From contig NC_088708.1 of NCBI RefSeq assembly GCF_963576615.1, positions 58,639,196 through 58,703,195 of the forward strand: a DNA stretch of 64,000 bases. The letters run 5' to 3'. The translations under genes were made by a program, and so were the position numbers. Positions 1 through 10,490 of the stretch are shown here, piece by piece. A model generated the notes under the pieces. That model saw nothing but the letters and a program-made list of their open reading frames with translations. It did no database searches and was not told where the DNA came from. This stretch comes from Watersipora subatra. Lineage: Eukaryota; Bryozoa; Gymnolaemata; Cheilostomatida; Watersiporidae. The stretch's first letter is position 1. Every line of letters starts with the position of its first letter.

Positions 1-1093
1 GAAGCCAGTAGTTTGGGTTTGTTATGAGTTTTCAATAACTCATTGACCTCTGCTCGTAGATTGAAGAATTGCAGAAGCATGTTACTCTTTGATAACTATC
101 GCACTTCGGTGTGGAACAATAGTGATGAGTGCACAGCATCCATATCTTTGCATAGCTTGTGGAAGAGACGTGTTTGCAAGGCAGAGCCTTTGATAAAGTT
201 TACCACTTTAATCACTGAAGAAAGGTGTTCCTGCAATCCTTTAAAAGAGGTTTGGCTGCTAGTGCTTGTCTGTGAATGAAGCAATGGGTACTCACCACTA
301 AAGGATTCTTTTCTGTTACCAACTGTGCAAATCCAGCACAACAGCCAAGCATGGCTGGAGCACCATCAGTGCAAACTCCAATTAGTTTGCCCCAGTCCAG
401 ATGTTCTTTGCTGAAGAAGTCGGAAACCAGGTTCATAACATCAGCAGCTGTGGTGGTCTTTGTTAGAGGACTGCAGAACAGAAATTCTTCCTCAATTTTC
501 TCTCTGTGTACATAGCGTGCAAACACCATCAGCTGTGAAATGCTAGCGACATCAATGGACTCATCAAGTTGAATGGCGAACATGGGAGATGACTTGATCT
601 TTTCATTTACTTGCCTCTTTATGTCCGCAGACATATCATCGATCCTCGATTTCACTGTGCTGTCTGAAAGGGATAAATCAGCTATCTTTTGAGCGGCTGC
701 GTCTTCGAGAATAATCTTAGTACACTTCAGCAAACAAGGTTTAACTAATGTTTCACCAATGGTGTGTGGCTTCTTATCTCTGGCGATACGGTAAAACAGA
801 GCATAGGATGCCTCGATAATGGCCTTTGCCTAGATATGAAAGCTGCCAGTGGAATCCAGTTTTGCCCGCTTGAGTTCTCTCTCTTTAGCTTCAAAGAACG
901 ACTTTGATTTATCCATGTGTTTTGCATGTTTATTTCTTAAGTGTTGCTTAAGTTGATGTAGTTTCATGGAGTCGTTAGCGAGCACTTTCATGCACAAAAC
1001 ACATTGTGGTACTTCGATGCCGCTTTTAATCATACAAGTGAATCCATAGTTAAGGTAAGAATCATCATATGTTCGTCTTTTTGTCTTTGACAT
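1..1093 (-). pseudogene. hAT transposase (ZBED5/SCAND3-like), broken and partial
   Basis: Translation from the ATG at 1093 gives a BED-type zinc finger (C-x2-C then H-x4-H, about residues 29-55, with motif LKQHLRNKH). The RNase H-like hAT core follows, with the hallmark QLDESIDVASISQL and the block CTDGAPAML, as in vertebrate ZBED5/SCAND3-type domesticated genes and the Buster transposases they came from. An in-frame TAG near 830 replaces what looks like a Gln codon, and the frame shifts near 245, after which the conserved RWLSKGNML block continues. The C-terminal dimerisation part is outside the window. Dead or nearly dead copy. Confidence 0.82.
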
Positions 1094-1375
1094 TTCTAAG
1101 ACCTCCAATATGGGATATGCAATCAAAATATTTGAATACGTTCAATATCTACATGAGCAAAACATCATACATATGTTAGGCTACAGAGCAAATTGTCAAA
1201 ATGTTATACGTTTATGCAAACCAAATCGGTAACTGAACAATTAATATTGCAGGTATGCATATGCAAGTAGTGTAGCAATCCTTACCTTTTCCACAGTTTT
1301 AGATCTTGGCTTTGTTGAAACTACTGAAATTCATTCACTCCTCGATGCCCTTTATATAAGAAAAATTGGTGCCAA

Positions 1376-1535
1376 GAAAATCCCCTTTGGCAAACTGCCA
1401 AATTCCCCCCCTAAAATCCCAAAATTCCCCCTTAAAATCCCAAAAATTTCCCTCTAAAATCCCAAAATTCCCCCCTAAAATCCCAAAATTCCCCCCTAAA
1501 ATTCTAAAATTCCCCCCTGGGGGGAGGGAATTTCC
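1376..1535. repeat. Short tandem C-rich repeat inside hAT A terminus
   Basis: About eight imperfect copies of a unit reading TTCCCCCCTAAAATCCCAAA or close variants lie directly inside the 5' terminus of hAT A. Subterminal repeats are normal transposase-binding arrays in hAT elements, so that role is likely but inferred. Confidence 0.75.
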
Positions 1536-1566
1536 CCCTGGTTAAGAACCATTGGTCTATAATGAC

Positions 1567-3272
1567 TCTGGTGTGTAGGGCCTTTTCAAGGGCAGTTTTG
1601 CTTTCAAATCTGACTTTCAATGCTGTAGTGAATGAGTTGCCTCTCTTATACCGCTTGAACTCTGTGACATTATAGCCTTGTTGTTGTAGGTCGTCCTGTA
1701 TCTATTCATCGGTTATATCGGTTGGAACTCCCTTTAATACGTCTGATTTTAGAGTGGGTGGAATGATTTTTCTTACTTTGGAGTTTCCAAAGTTTGTTGG
1801 CTCCCTTTGCGAGATAACTTTGTCGACCATTATCTCTTCGCTAAGTTGAACTAGAACATTGCCATTAGCGCTATGAGTAATCCTATCTATGGTGACTTCT
1901 TTGTCTTTACCTACTATTCTTCTAATATTGTTATCTTTGCTGAGGTGGGTTTTGTCATTGCGTTCATATATTACAACGCATTTGTTTGGGTCAAATGTAA
2001 CTCTTGGCATGTTTGATGTAATTATAGCAGGTCGAGCATCGTTTCTGCTAATTACATTGCTGTTGGGTGAAATTCTGTTTGGATTGTTTGGGACATGCTG
2101 GGCATCGTTTCTGCTGTTTGAGTTTCTAATAGGTAAACTTCCCTTTGGGTTGTCTGTGGTTTGGGAAAGAGCTGCAGTCTTGTACGATTTTCTTTCTTCT
2201 CTTTGTCCTCTGCTACCGTGTTCTAGGTTATCTACGCGTTGACTAAGGTTTCCTATTTTTGGGCCTGTTGTCATTTGAAGTTGAGTGCTTGTTTCTTCAA
2301 TACTTGATATTTCTTTTTCTAGGTTCTCTTTTTTTTGTGCGGCTTATGATAGTTGATTTTGTATGTCTACCATAAACTACTTTTCAACCAGGATCATCTT
2401 GGATTGTCTTTCCTGTGGCTTCTCTATTGTTTTTATCAGACTTGAAGCTGTGCTGTGTTCTTAAAGAGAATTGGAATTCGTAATTACAATGTATATGTAT
2501 ACTGTCAACAGAGGTCCTATTTGAGTGTTTATCTGAATGGAAGAATAACAGTAACTCTTAAACTTATTTAAAAACCTGCGGCTTTCTACAGTTAACATGG
2601 AACAGTTTGAAGGAAACCAGCTAGTCAGTAATAGTTTGATAACCTCTTCAGCATAAAACAGGGCCATACAGCCTTGGATGAATATTATGTCATTGTTGTA
2701 TACGGAGATAAACAGCGAGTGAGTTTTGATGCCACACTTTTTGGAATAGCTTTCCTAGTTGTAATCCATAGCTCTCTTATTTTAGCTGTCCACTTGGAAT
2801 GGTCAGGGAATCCATTAAAGGAAAAAAATTGAAACTGCTGGCACGTAACTGTGCAGCTATTAATTTTCTGGTATGTCATGTCCTCCTTTTCGACCATGTA
2901 TGAGAAAAGATCTTCCATAGATAAATCTTGAATTATGTCACTGTATGCTTTATTGATGATGCTTATGAGGTAAATGCATTCATCTTTCTGTTCTTTGTTG
3001 TTCTTGTCTAGATGGAATTTTTGTGATAGTATACTGCAGTGAGTTTTGGCTGTGGTCATTCTAGCTGTGTGGTCCATTTCCTGGATTTTAACATCCTGCA
3101 GTATAAGGATCTCATATTTTGACAAACTGCTGTCAGGTGGATGGGTTTGAAATGATTGCTTTGTAACAGTGTGTAAGTCTTTGGTGACATGATAGGGAGT
3201 AGAGTGATGTTTATCTGAGTAATTTCCTATATTGTTGAATATAATGGGTTTGGTTTGCTGTGTATTTTGCAT
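1567..3272 (-). pseudogene. LINE (non-LTR retrotransposon) ORF1 remnant
   Basis: Three successive minus-strand open stretches (3272-2685, 2667-2461, 2450-1567) read as one decayed protein. Its N-terminal part is unrecognised. A Lys/Glu-rich coiled-coil-like stretch (around 2280-2400) follows, then a low-complexity Asn/Arg linker, then an RRM-like region ending in KGVPTDITDE, QQQGYNVTEFKR and NSFTTALKVRF. That ending is typical of ORF1 proteins of Jockey/I-type LINEs just before the CCHC knuckles. hAT A cuts the sequence at 1562, so the knuckles and ORF2 are not seen here. Several stops and frame breaks; not functional. It may be the same family as the RT remnant at 54-55 kb, but no overlap allows a test. 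Confidence 0.62.
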
Positions 3273-3338
3273 GTTGCCGGTCCTGAATTGGTTAGTATGA
3301 ATGTAATATTAGAGGCTGATATGAGTAGGCATTAAATG

Positions 3339-5094
3339 TAAAGCTGGGCGGTATGTCGGTATTACCGTGTTTTTGCGGTACTTGGTTTTAAAACCGAGCG
3401 GTAAAAATGTCACAATGAAACCGCGCGGTGCGGTTCGGTCGTTCACGTACCGAGAATACCGAACAATTATGTCAACATTCATTCGGTATCGGTACGCACT
3501 CAGGTAGACCGAGCAACTGTTGTCACATGGTAAAAGTGGCTCCAAAATAGAGCAGATTGATTGGTGGATGGAGATGATGATTCGTCGCAGGGGGCTATCC
3601 TTTGCAGGAAGAAGAGTCGTCATGCTAGAATGTACGGCGAGAGTATCGCAGAAGGTAAATGCTTTCATTGTTTCTTATTATACTCGATGTTAGGCCACGA
3701 GTGGTCATACTCGGTTTGTGTCGGTACTTGGTGCATTAGTTGGTATGGCTGGGAGGCATTTGATTTTTCATTCTACTCTCTAAGTCTAAATCTATCGTAT
3801 GCATGGGTGCGGATCATCATTTTTTTATTTTTGATTCAATAAAGATTGATGCTAATCAGATGGACAGCCGTGAACATTGACTTGCCAGTTATTGCAGTTG
3901 TAGTGTCCGTACTATTTTTTTTATAAATTTAAATGGAGAGGAAATATTAGCTAGGCAGCAGAATTAATGAGAATATTATTTATTCAATACTCGAACTCAA
4001 AATTTTCGAGTTTGTTATGACTGTCAATGATAATTTCCAAACCATACACTCTGTCAGTTGCATTATCTTTTTAATTGTAATAATTAATTCCTTATCATTA
4101 GGAGTTTTGTTTCCAGTCTGGACATAACTAACCGCCTGAACTTAAATAAAATCTATCTTAATAATGTGCGTTATTTCTTTGAAGCTCACGAGAACAAAAT
4201 TTTATGATATAGACATTGTTTAAAGCTTTTAAAATGACAATTACTGGTATAGACATTGTTGCTTGCAAAATTTTACTCTTTGCTGTTCACTCTCCTCACG
4301 TTCGCCGACTGCTCTATATTTTATGTTTCTGTTTACTTTGTAGTTCGTACTCTAATTGATTTTTGTCATCATTGGTAGGTGAAGACACCGAGGATGCTGA
4401 TTTGGGGTTTTTATCACCATCATCATCGTTGAAATCTACCGAAGATGCAGATTTGGAAGTTAACACCGACATCATCGAAATCCGATGTTTGGCAATGCTT
4501 TGATACACTACATTAGATGTAGAAACCACGCTGCTTACTTCTTCCATGTTAGTTATTAATAAGCACGCAATTTATTTGTAGATGTATGTAGGATTGCAGT
4601 AAACGCTGTCAAGTTGAATGTTGTTTTATATACGGTATTTGTAATTACATATATAAATAAAATAAATTGTCGTTCATTGCTGACGAGCTGGGTTTATTCT
4701 CAACAAACATCGTACATGATTTTATGTGTCTATGATTTTGTATTCTATGGTCGCTTTCTACACGCTCGCCTAAAATAAAGAATACACAATATTCAACTTT
4801 AAAGTTAAGAGTGGTGGAATGAACCAACAGGTGGATTGTGCAACCTAAATGCCATCCCTTGTACAAAGGGACCCTGTACTCAAGTAGAGCTGGCTAGTGT
4901 TGAGTAGCAATGGTAGGTAGAACACAACTCCCAAAAATTCATGCGGTTTTGTCTCATTTTGCGGTATTTGTTGGTGTGTAAACCGAACCGTATGTTTTTG
5001 GGAGTTGTTCTCTCAATGTCGGTATGCGGTACGGTATCGGTTTAAACACGTGCGGTCTCGGTATACAGTTGGTGCCCAAAACCGCCCAGCCTTA
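3339..5094. mobile_element. hAT-like element B with exact 8-bp TSD
   Basis: Terminal inverted repeats start TAAAGCTGGGCGGT on the left and, reverse complemented, TAAGGCTGGGCGGT on the right. Perfect target duplications ATTAAATG lie at 3331-3338 and 5095-5102. Both ends are rich in CGGTAT/GCGGTAC motifs, typical hAT subterminal repeats. No transposase is recognisable. The internal 77-residue frame on the minus strand (4547-4314, starting MEEVSSVVS, rich in Ser/Asp) matches nothing I know. Non-autonomous 1756-bp element. Confidence 0.85.
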
Positions 5095-5128
5095 ATTAAA
5101 TGACACAAAATCTTCATCAAGAAACTGA

Positions 5129-5551
5129 TACCTGACCTTTCATGTACACTGATTATATTTTCAGTGAGTGTGTTTATACCTGACCTCTCATGTACACTGA
5201 TTATACCTCCAGTGAGTATCTATGTTTATACCTGACCTCTCATGTACACTGATTATATCTCCAGTGAATATCTATGTTTATACCTGGCCTCTCATGTACA
5301 CTGATTATATCTTCAGTGAGTATCTATATTTATACCTGACCTCTCATGTACACTGATTATGTTTCCAGTGAGTATCTATGTTTATACCTGACCTCTCATA
5401 TACACTGATTATATCTTTAGTGAGTATCATTGTTTATACCTGACCTCTCATGTACTCTGATTATATCTCCAGTGAGTATCTATGTTTGTACCTAACCTTT
5501 CATGTACATTGATTATATCTCTAGTGAATATCTATATTTATACCTGACATC
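5129..5551. repeat. 52-bp minisatellite, 8 units plus a partial
   Basis: Units read TACCTGACCTCTCATG..CACTG..CAGTGAGTATCTATGTTTA and differ at a few positions each. Each unit contains a short inverted repeat CACTG..CAGTG. The array starts 27 bp beyond the TSD of hAT B. The same unit recurs four times at 58666-58879 and once, inverted, near 16160-16205. Confidence 0.92.
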
Positions 5552-6256
5552 TTTTTTTATTTTCTTTCTTTAGCACTTCTCTTAAGTTGAGAGTGATTAA
5601 GAATACTTTTATTCTCAAACCATCACCATAAGCTAACGTAGAGCCTATATGTGAACACTGTTTTATGGAAAAATGGAGTAGTTTGTAGAGCAGATGTTAT
5701 CAGATTTTTATTACATAACTCGTTCACAGTGTATAACTACAAGCCGAACCCTTCATGCTGAGGGAAGCATAATGCATACATTGTATAATATTTGGGATGA
5801 GCATATAATGAGCACATGTATTGGTGAACAGCAGTAAATAAAATTGGCTTAACCTTGACTCCAGTGAATAACAAACAACATTATTATGACATCGTCTTTT
5901 TTTTATGAATGAAGCAAAAAAAGAACAGTAAACATAACATAAAACTATCACAGTAGTGACTAAGGTACATATATCATAGTCCAAATGACAGTCTTCGCTT
6001 CTGATAGAAGAGAATGCCAGCTGATAGTCATATATCATTATCTAATACTAGTAATCGCACAAAGAACAAAAAACTGCATAATAGATGGTGTCCAAAATTA
6101 CACAACTAGGTATGTTTGCTATAGTGAATATAAATATGAAGCACACGGTATCAAAACAAAACTATATCATGATGTATATATGCAATGAAGTACAATACAG
6201 CTACCTACGTAGTTGCTGTAGGATAGGTCAATTTATAAAATTAGGCATACTGAAGG
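5552..6256. other. AT-rich non-coding stretch
   Basis: I see no coding signal here. Positions 5580-5640 resemble 30820-30865, sharing ACTTTTATTCTCAAACCA, so this is part of a dispersed repeat found downstream of the TRIM-like gene. Confidence 0.5.
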
Positions 6257-6317
6257 TTATGTTGACCATGTTACACACAAGTAAATGGTGACTCCTGTTT
6301 TTTTCTTTAAGTTAAAA

Positions 6318-8830
6318 TTATACCAAGGTTTTTCTGACATTATAAAACGCCGGATCCACATATTTTTTTGAAAGGTTAGTCGCACGGTGTGAACGATGAA
6401 CTGACACACTAGTATCACTGCCAAAGGAACTTGCTGGTTCATAAATTAGCTGTGAGACAGGTGTGCTAGCTATTTGGTTACTTGCCTGATGATGTGCGAC
6501 TGGTGTGCTGTTTGTCTGGTCTCTCACTTGCTGATATTGAGGGTTACCTTCTGCATTCCAGGACCAACTATGGGACTAGGCTTAATATGTATGCGATTGC
6601 GTATGTATATTTGACTACTAGGACTTTCTATATTGTATGACTGATCACTAACAAACCTTCCTACCTTTCCTGAGACCCAGTCTTTTGTCCCAGTTTTGGA
6701 ATAACACCGCTGGCCTTCATCCAAGTTGTTTTCCTTATCATCATTGTTATCATGGTAAAACTCGTCTTTTGATTTAATTCTACTAACCTCTTCACGACAC
6801 TCATGCAAGTCATACGACTTCACTACGTAAACAGTCTCACACACAGGCATACTATCACGTATTACCCTACCCTGTAAGAGCTTTGCAGTGGATTGCAAGC
6901 CAAATTAGCTTACCATCACCTGCTTAGCCTTCTGGGCAATCTCGGCCCTGTTGCCTACACTTTCTCATCAAGCCCTTAACAATGCCTATTGTACGTTGTA
7001 GTTGGCCATTTTCTGATGAGTGCAGCGGAGAACTAGTAATATGTTTATTTTATACATTTACAGAGTTGCTTGAACACATTGCTGCACAGATAAGGACCAT
7101 TGTCACTTAACACGTTTTCAGGCACAGCAAAATCAGCTAACACACTTTCTACACTTTGCACAATCGCATTACTAGAAGTACCTTTCAATGGCTTGAAAGC
7201 AGGTCATTTAGTCAGGTAGTCAACTAGCATGAGGTGGTCTTCTCTATAAATGCCAAACAGGTCAATTCTAACAGTTAAAAATGGATATTTTGGCACGGGA
7301 TATGAAATAAATGGCTCCTTCCTTTCTACTCTCTCCACACGAATGCAAGCTTCACAAGACACACACTTATTCACTACGTATTTTCGGCTTTCAGACCAAA
7401 ACACATGAGACTGAGCACATTCAATTGTTTTGGTGACTCCCTTGGTGTGCAGCATGCAAGAGAGTGATTGCATAAGCTCTCAAGACTACAGGCATAACCA
7501 CACATGACCCATACATAATAACTCTATTCACTTCCAACAACATGTTTCTCAAGTTATAATATGGCAATGCCCTACTAGCCCTTATCTCCCTGGCAACTGG
7601 CCAACCTGTTTTAGTATAGCTGAAAACAACTGACAGTTCTTTATCTTTTGGCTGTAGAAAGTCTATATTTATTCATTACAGGACTAGACTGAATTGTCAT
7701 TTGACAAAATTGGAGAAGGGGATTTGTACCCGAACCTTCAAACTCATTAGTCTCTGCTCGGCAAAAGCTAGACAGAACATCCGCCAAAGTCGTATCCTTA
7801 CCTGGTCTATACTGCAGCTTCATCTGAATAGGATATGACAAGATCTCTAAGCGCATCTGAGCTAAACGAGGGGACAACTCACAAGGAGACTTTTGCATCA
7901 ACTCCAGCTAAGGCTAGAGACCTGTTTTGACTGTCACATTATTTCTACTCCCCACAAAATACTTAACCCTTGTCAGAGCAAAAACAACTGCAACATCTTT
8001 TTTCATTTGAGAATATCACTGCTGTGTATCTGTCAGTGACTTGGCAACAAATTCAACCAGTCTGCCATCCTGCAAAATCACTGCCCCAAGGCTGTGAACA
8101 CTAGAATCAGCTGGCAAAGTTACCGGCTTTTTGGGGTCAAAATAAGCCAGGGTTGGAGAATTTGCAATTTCCCACTTGATTTTGTCAAATGCTTCTTGTA
8201 GGCTTTTCCAACAAAATGGAACATTCATCTTGCGCACCTGCCAAAATGGAGCTGTTAATTTTGACAAGTTGGGAACAGAGAACGTAAGACAGAAATGTTC
8301 ATATGCATTTTACCCAACACAGGAATTATAGCCTTTCTACCATAGCCTGCCAGTTCAGCGCTCATTTTAAACAAATTGTGACACCAACACTTTTAGCTGC
8401 TGATTTTGACATAACCGATACCTCAGCACCTGTATCAGGTTTAGCATCAAAACTGTGGACAGCCATTTTTACATTTATGAGCCACTTAGTTTTCGGTAAA
8501 CTTTTTTTCAGTTCAAAAACTTTTTCTACATCCAAATGAATCATCTGTATGTTTTTTATAGTTATCGATGTCATGTTCTACAATGTTTATAGCACAAGAC
8601 TTATAGTTATCGATGTTATGTTCTACAATGTTTATAGCACAAGACTTATAGTTATCCATGTCATGTTCTACAATGTTTATAGCACAAGACTTATAAGAAA
8701 TATTTACTTAGAAAAATGATTGAATTTAGAGCATTTATTGCAGCTCTTACTGTAAGCTGGGCATCTTTCACTGACATGGCTACCTCCACAAAAGCCACAA
8801 TCTCTGATAAAGTCTCCTGTCCTTCCTCTG
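6318..8830 (-). pseudogene. Ty3/Gypsy-like LTR retrotransposon, decayed gag-pol remnant
   Basis: On the minus strand, in order: a gag-type double zinc knuckle (8830-8695, CGGSHVSERCPAY then CNKCSKFNHF); an aspartic protease start (8574-8362, with PDTGAEVSVMS); the RNase H-like tail of RT (8267-8016, PTLAYFDPKKPVTLPADSS, VEFVAKSLT); integrase zinc-binding sequence and the start of the catalytic core (7473-7204, CVSCEAC, VDYLTK); and a tail region (6898-6318). Protease and RNase H are only about 95 bp apart, so the RT palm/finger region is deleted. Frameshifts separate every piece. No LTR pair was found. Dead copy of a family different from the one at 10-13.6 kb. Confidence 0.8.
8559..8693 (-). 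repeat. 45-bp x3 tandem repeat inside gag-pol remnant
   Basis: Three near-identical 45-bp units, a multiple of three. On the minus strand each encodes KSCAINIVEHDIDNY or a one-residue variant. They sit between the zinc knuckles and the protease, so the repeat may once have been an in-frame expansion of the linker. The flanking frames are now shifted by one base on each side. Confidence 0.88.
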
Positions 8831-9589
8831 GTGGCATCTCCTTCCTTCATCTGGTTCACCCTTGCTGAGTTAAGATAACCGTAAGGATGCTATCAAGTAA
8901 TATGCTATAAGTCAGCAAATTAATAAGTTATATAATAATAATCTATCAAATGCTACAAATATATATTCATGAACAAGTGACATAAACAACCCATCTTATA
9001 ATACATGAAGAAACAAAAATTAACATTTTTGAAACAAAAATATTTGCACCGTCTGCCTCAGCCAGCTGCATTCTGATTGTTGCTTATTGTTCTTCTAGCT
9101 GTTCAATACATTCAATAGCGTCTTCTGACCTCAACTCTTTTTCTGCACTGATGATCTAGTCGATATTAGCCTCCAAACAATTTTTTGATGTAGTAAAATT
9201 TTAAACAAATTGTGATCAGCTTTTAGCTTCATGGGCACTATGCACAGCTTTTAGCCTACCACTAGTCGTTCACATGCTATCATAAATGTAAACCGTTTTT
9301 CACAGACATCAAAGTATCAAAATCCTGTTAAACGAGAAGCTACTATTAGACTGATACAGTTATTAATCATTTCTATGGTGTTGCTTTCAAAGTTTTCAAC
9401 GAAATAACCGGAAAGCTTTGAAGTTGGAAAGCTGACTTTGATTCGAACAGAAACCACAAAAGAAGTCATTGTTATTGATATAACCGAGTCATTATTAGGA
9501 TGAATTTGGTGACACTTCTACTAATAAATAGCTATTATTAGTTTGTAATGATCAAAGAATGTCAAAGTGGTGGTCAAATGGAGGTGGTG
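8831..9589. other. Non-coding; possible gag remnant at 9040-9180
   Basis: On the minus strand, 9180-9040 reads as a Glu-rich, coiled-coil-like stretch (EKELRSEDAIECIEQLEEQ) broken by stops, possibly more of the gag of the Ty3/Gypsy-like remnant. Nothing is recognisable in 9190-9589. Confidence 0.35.
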
Positions 9590-9690
9590 TTCAATTAAAG
9601 GATGGTGCTCTATTTTTCAATCCTTCTCCTATAACGGCGATCAAATAGAGGTGGCGCTCAAATAAAGGTGGCGCTCAAATAGAGGTGGGT
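9590..9690. repeat. Transposon-terminus-like motif, left copy
   Basis: The sequence has repeated GAGGTGG and GCTCAAATAAAGG motifs. An inverted copy lies at 15345-15430 and a weaker one at 61005-61045. The two strong copies face each other across the gag-pol region, so they could be the ends of one large element or two independent members of a family. No target duplication could be established. Confidence 0.5.
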
Positions 9691-9699
9691 TTACATAGG

Positions 9700-10490
9700 G
9701 TGTTGATGCCTTTCAAAGCAAACATTGCTGCTGTAGTGTTCAGCATCAAGCATGAATGTAACATCTCAAGCAGTTAATATTAAGATATCAACTGCTTGCT
9801 GATATAGGTATTACAATAAACCTATTTTATTACAATATCAAAGTCTATTGTAATAATATAAACGTAAATACATTAAAGGGACAGATGAGCCAATATTATC
9901 AGCGGCAGATAGAATTTATTAAGAATAACTACATTTATATCAAAAGTAGGTCCTCTATGCAGGGGTGTAGACCTATGTTTTCAAGTGAGAACCATGTGAT
10001 TACAAGAAAAATCATTAAAAAAAACACTAACCTGCTGCTTTGGTTCGCCCAGAAATTCATGAGAGTTTGTGCCTTTCTTTTAGGTGCCATGGCGCTGACT
10101 TCAATAACATAATATTCGCGCCATAAGGCTGACTTGCTAATGTTCTCAGAGTCATCCTCAGCCTCTACATTTAATTTTCTCATAAGCCTGCTCTTCGGGA
10201 TGCGGATCAATGGGAACTACGCATAGTGCGTGGCATTGTGTGATTGTCTCTTGGCAACAACTAGCAAAATGACGTCCTCCATGAAAACTAACTTTTTTCT
10301 CAAAACTTTCATTTTAACTTTATTAACATTTTAACTTATTATCATTTCCCGTCGTTTTTGTGACAAAAAAATAGGGGGTGCCAGGCACACTCATCACCTT
10401 AGGAATCTACGGCCCTGCTTCTGCTGTAAGATTAAATGCTGTATGCATTCACTGTGCTGCCTTTAAGATGCAACAACGTCAGGATTTCTT
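9700..10490 (-). repeat. Diverged copy of TRIM-gene 3' flank
   Basis: Positions 9703-9770 resemble 30873-30945 (shared TGTTGATGC and GAATGTAACAT blocks). Positions 10428-10490 resemble the stretch just after the stop codon of the TRIM-like gene and its copy (shared TTACTGTGCTGCCTT-type block; 10449-10480). On the minus strand, 10090-10034 could be a short first exon starting MAPKRKAQTLMNFW with a CAG/GTTAGT donor. That is suggestive of a transposase-type protein start but unproven. Confidence 0.45.

Larger units (their letters stand above)
1..1554 (-). mobile_element. hAT transposon A, Buster-like, left part outside window
   Basis: Read on the minus strand, the element begins at 1554 with CAATGGTTCTTAACC, a typical hAT-type terminus. 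It continues through a C/G-rich subterminal block into a BED-finger transposase gene that runs off the left edge. The 8 bp outside the terminus (1555-1562, GTCTATAA) have TA at positions 4-5, as expected for Buster-type hAT target duplications, but the second copy lies outside the window. The element interrupts the LINE ORF1 remnant beyond it. Confidence 0.8.

Noticed and set aside
5129..5551. CRISPR-like array
   Set aside because: The units are directly adjacent with no unique spacers, and the sequence is clearly animal.
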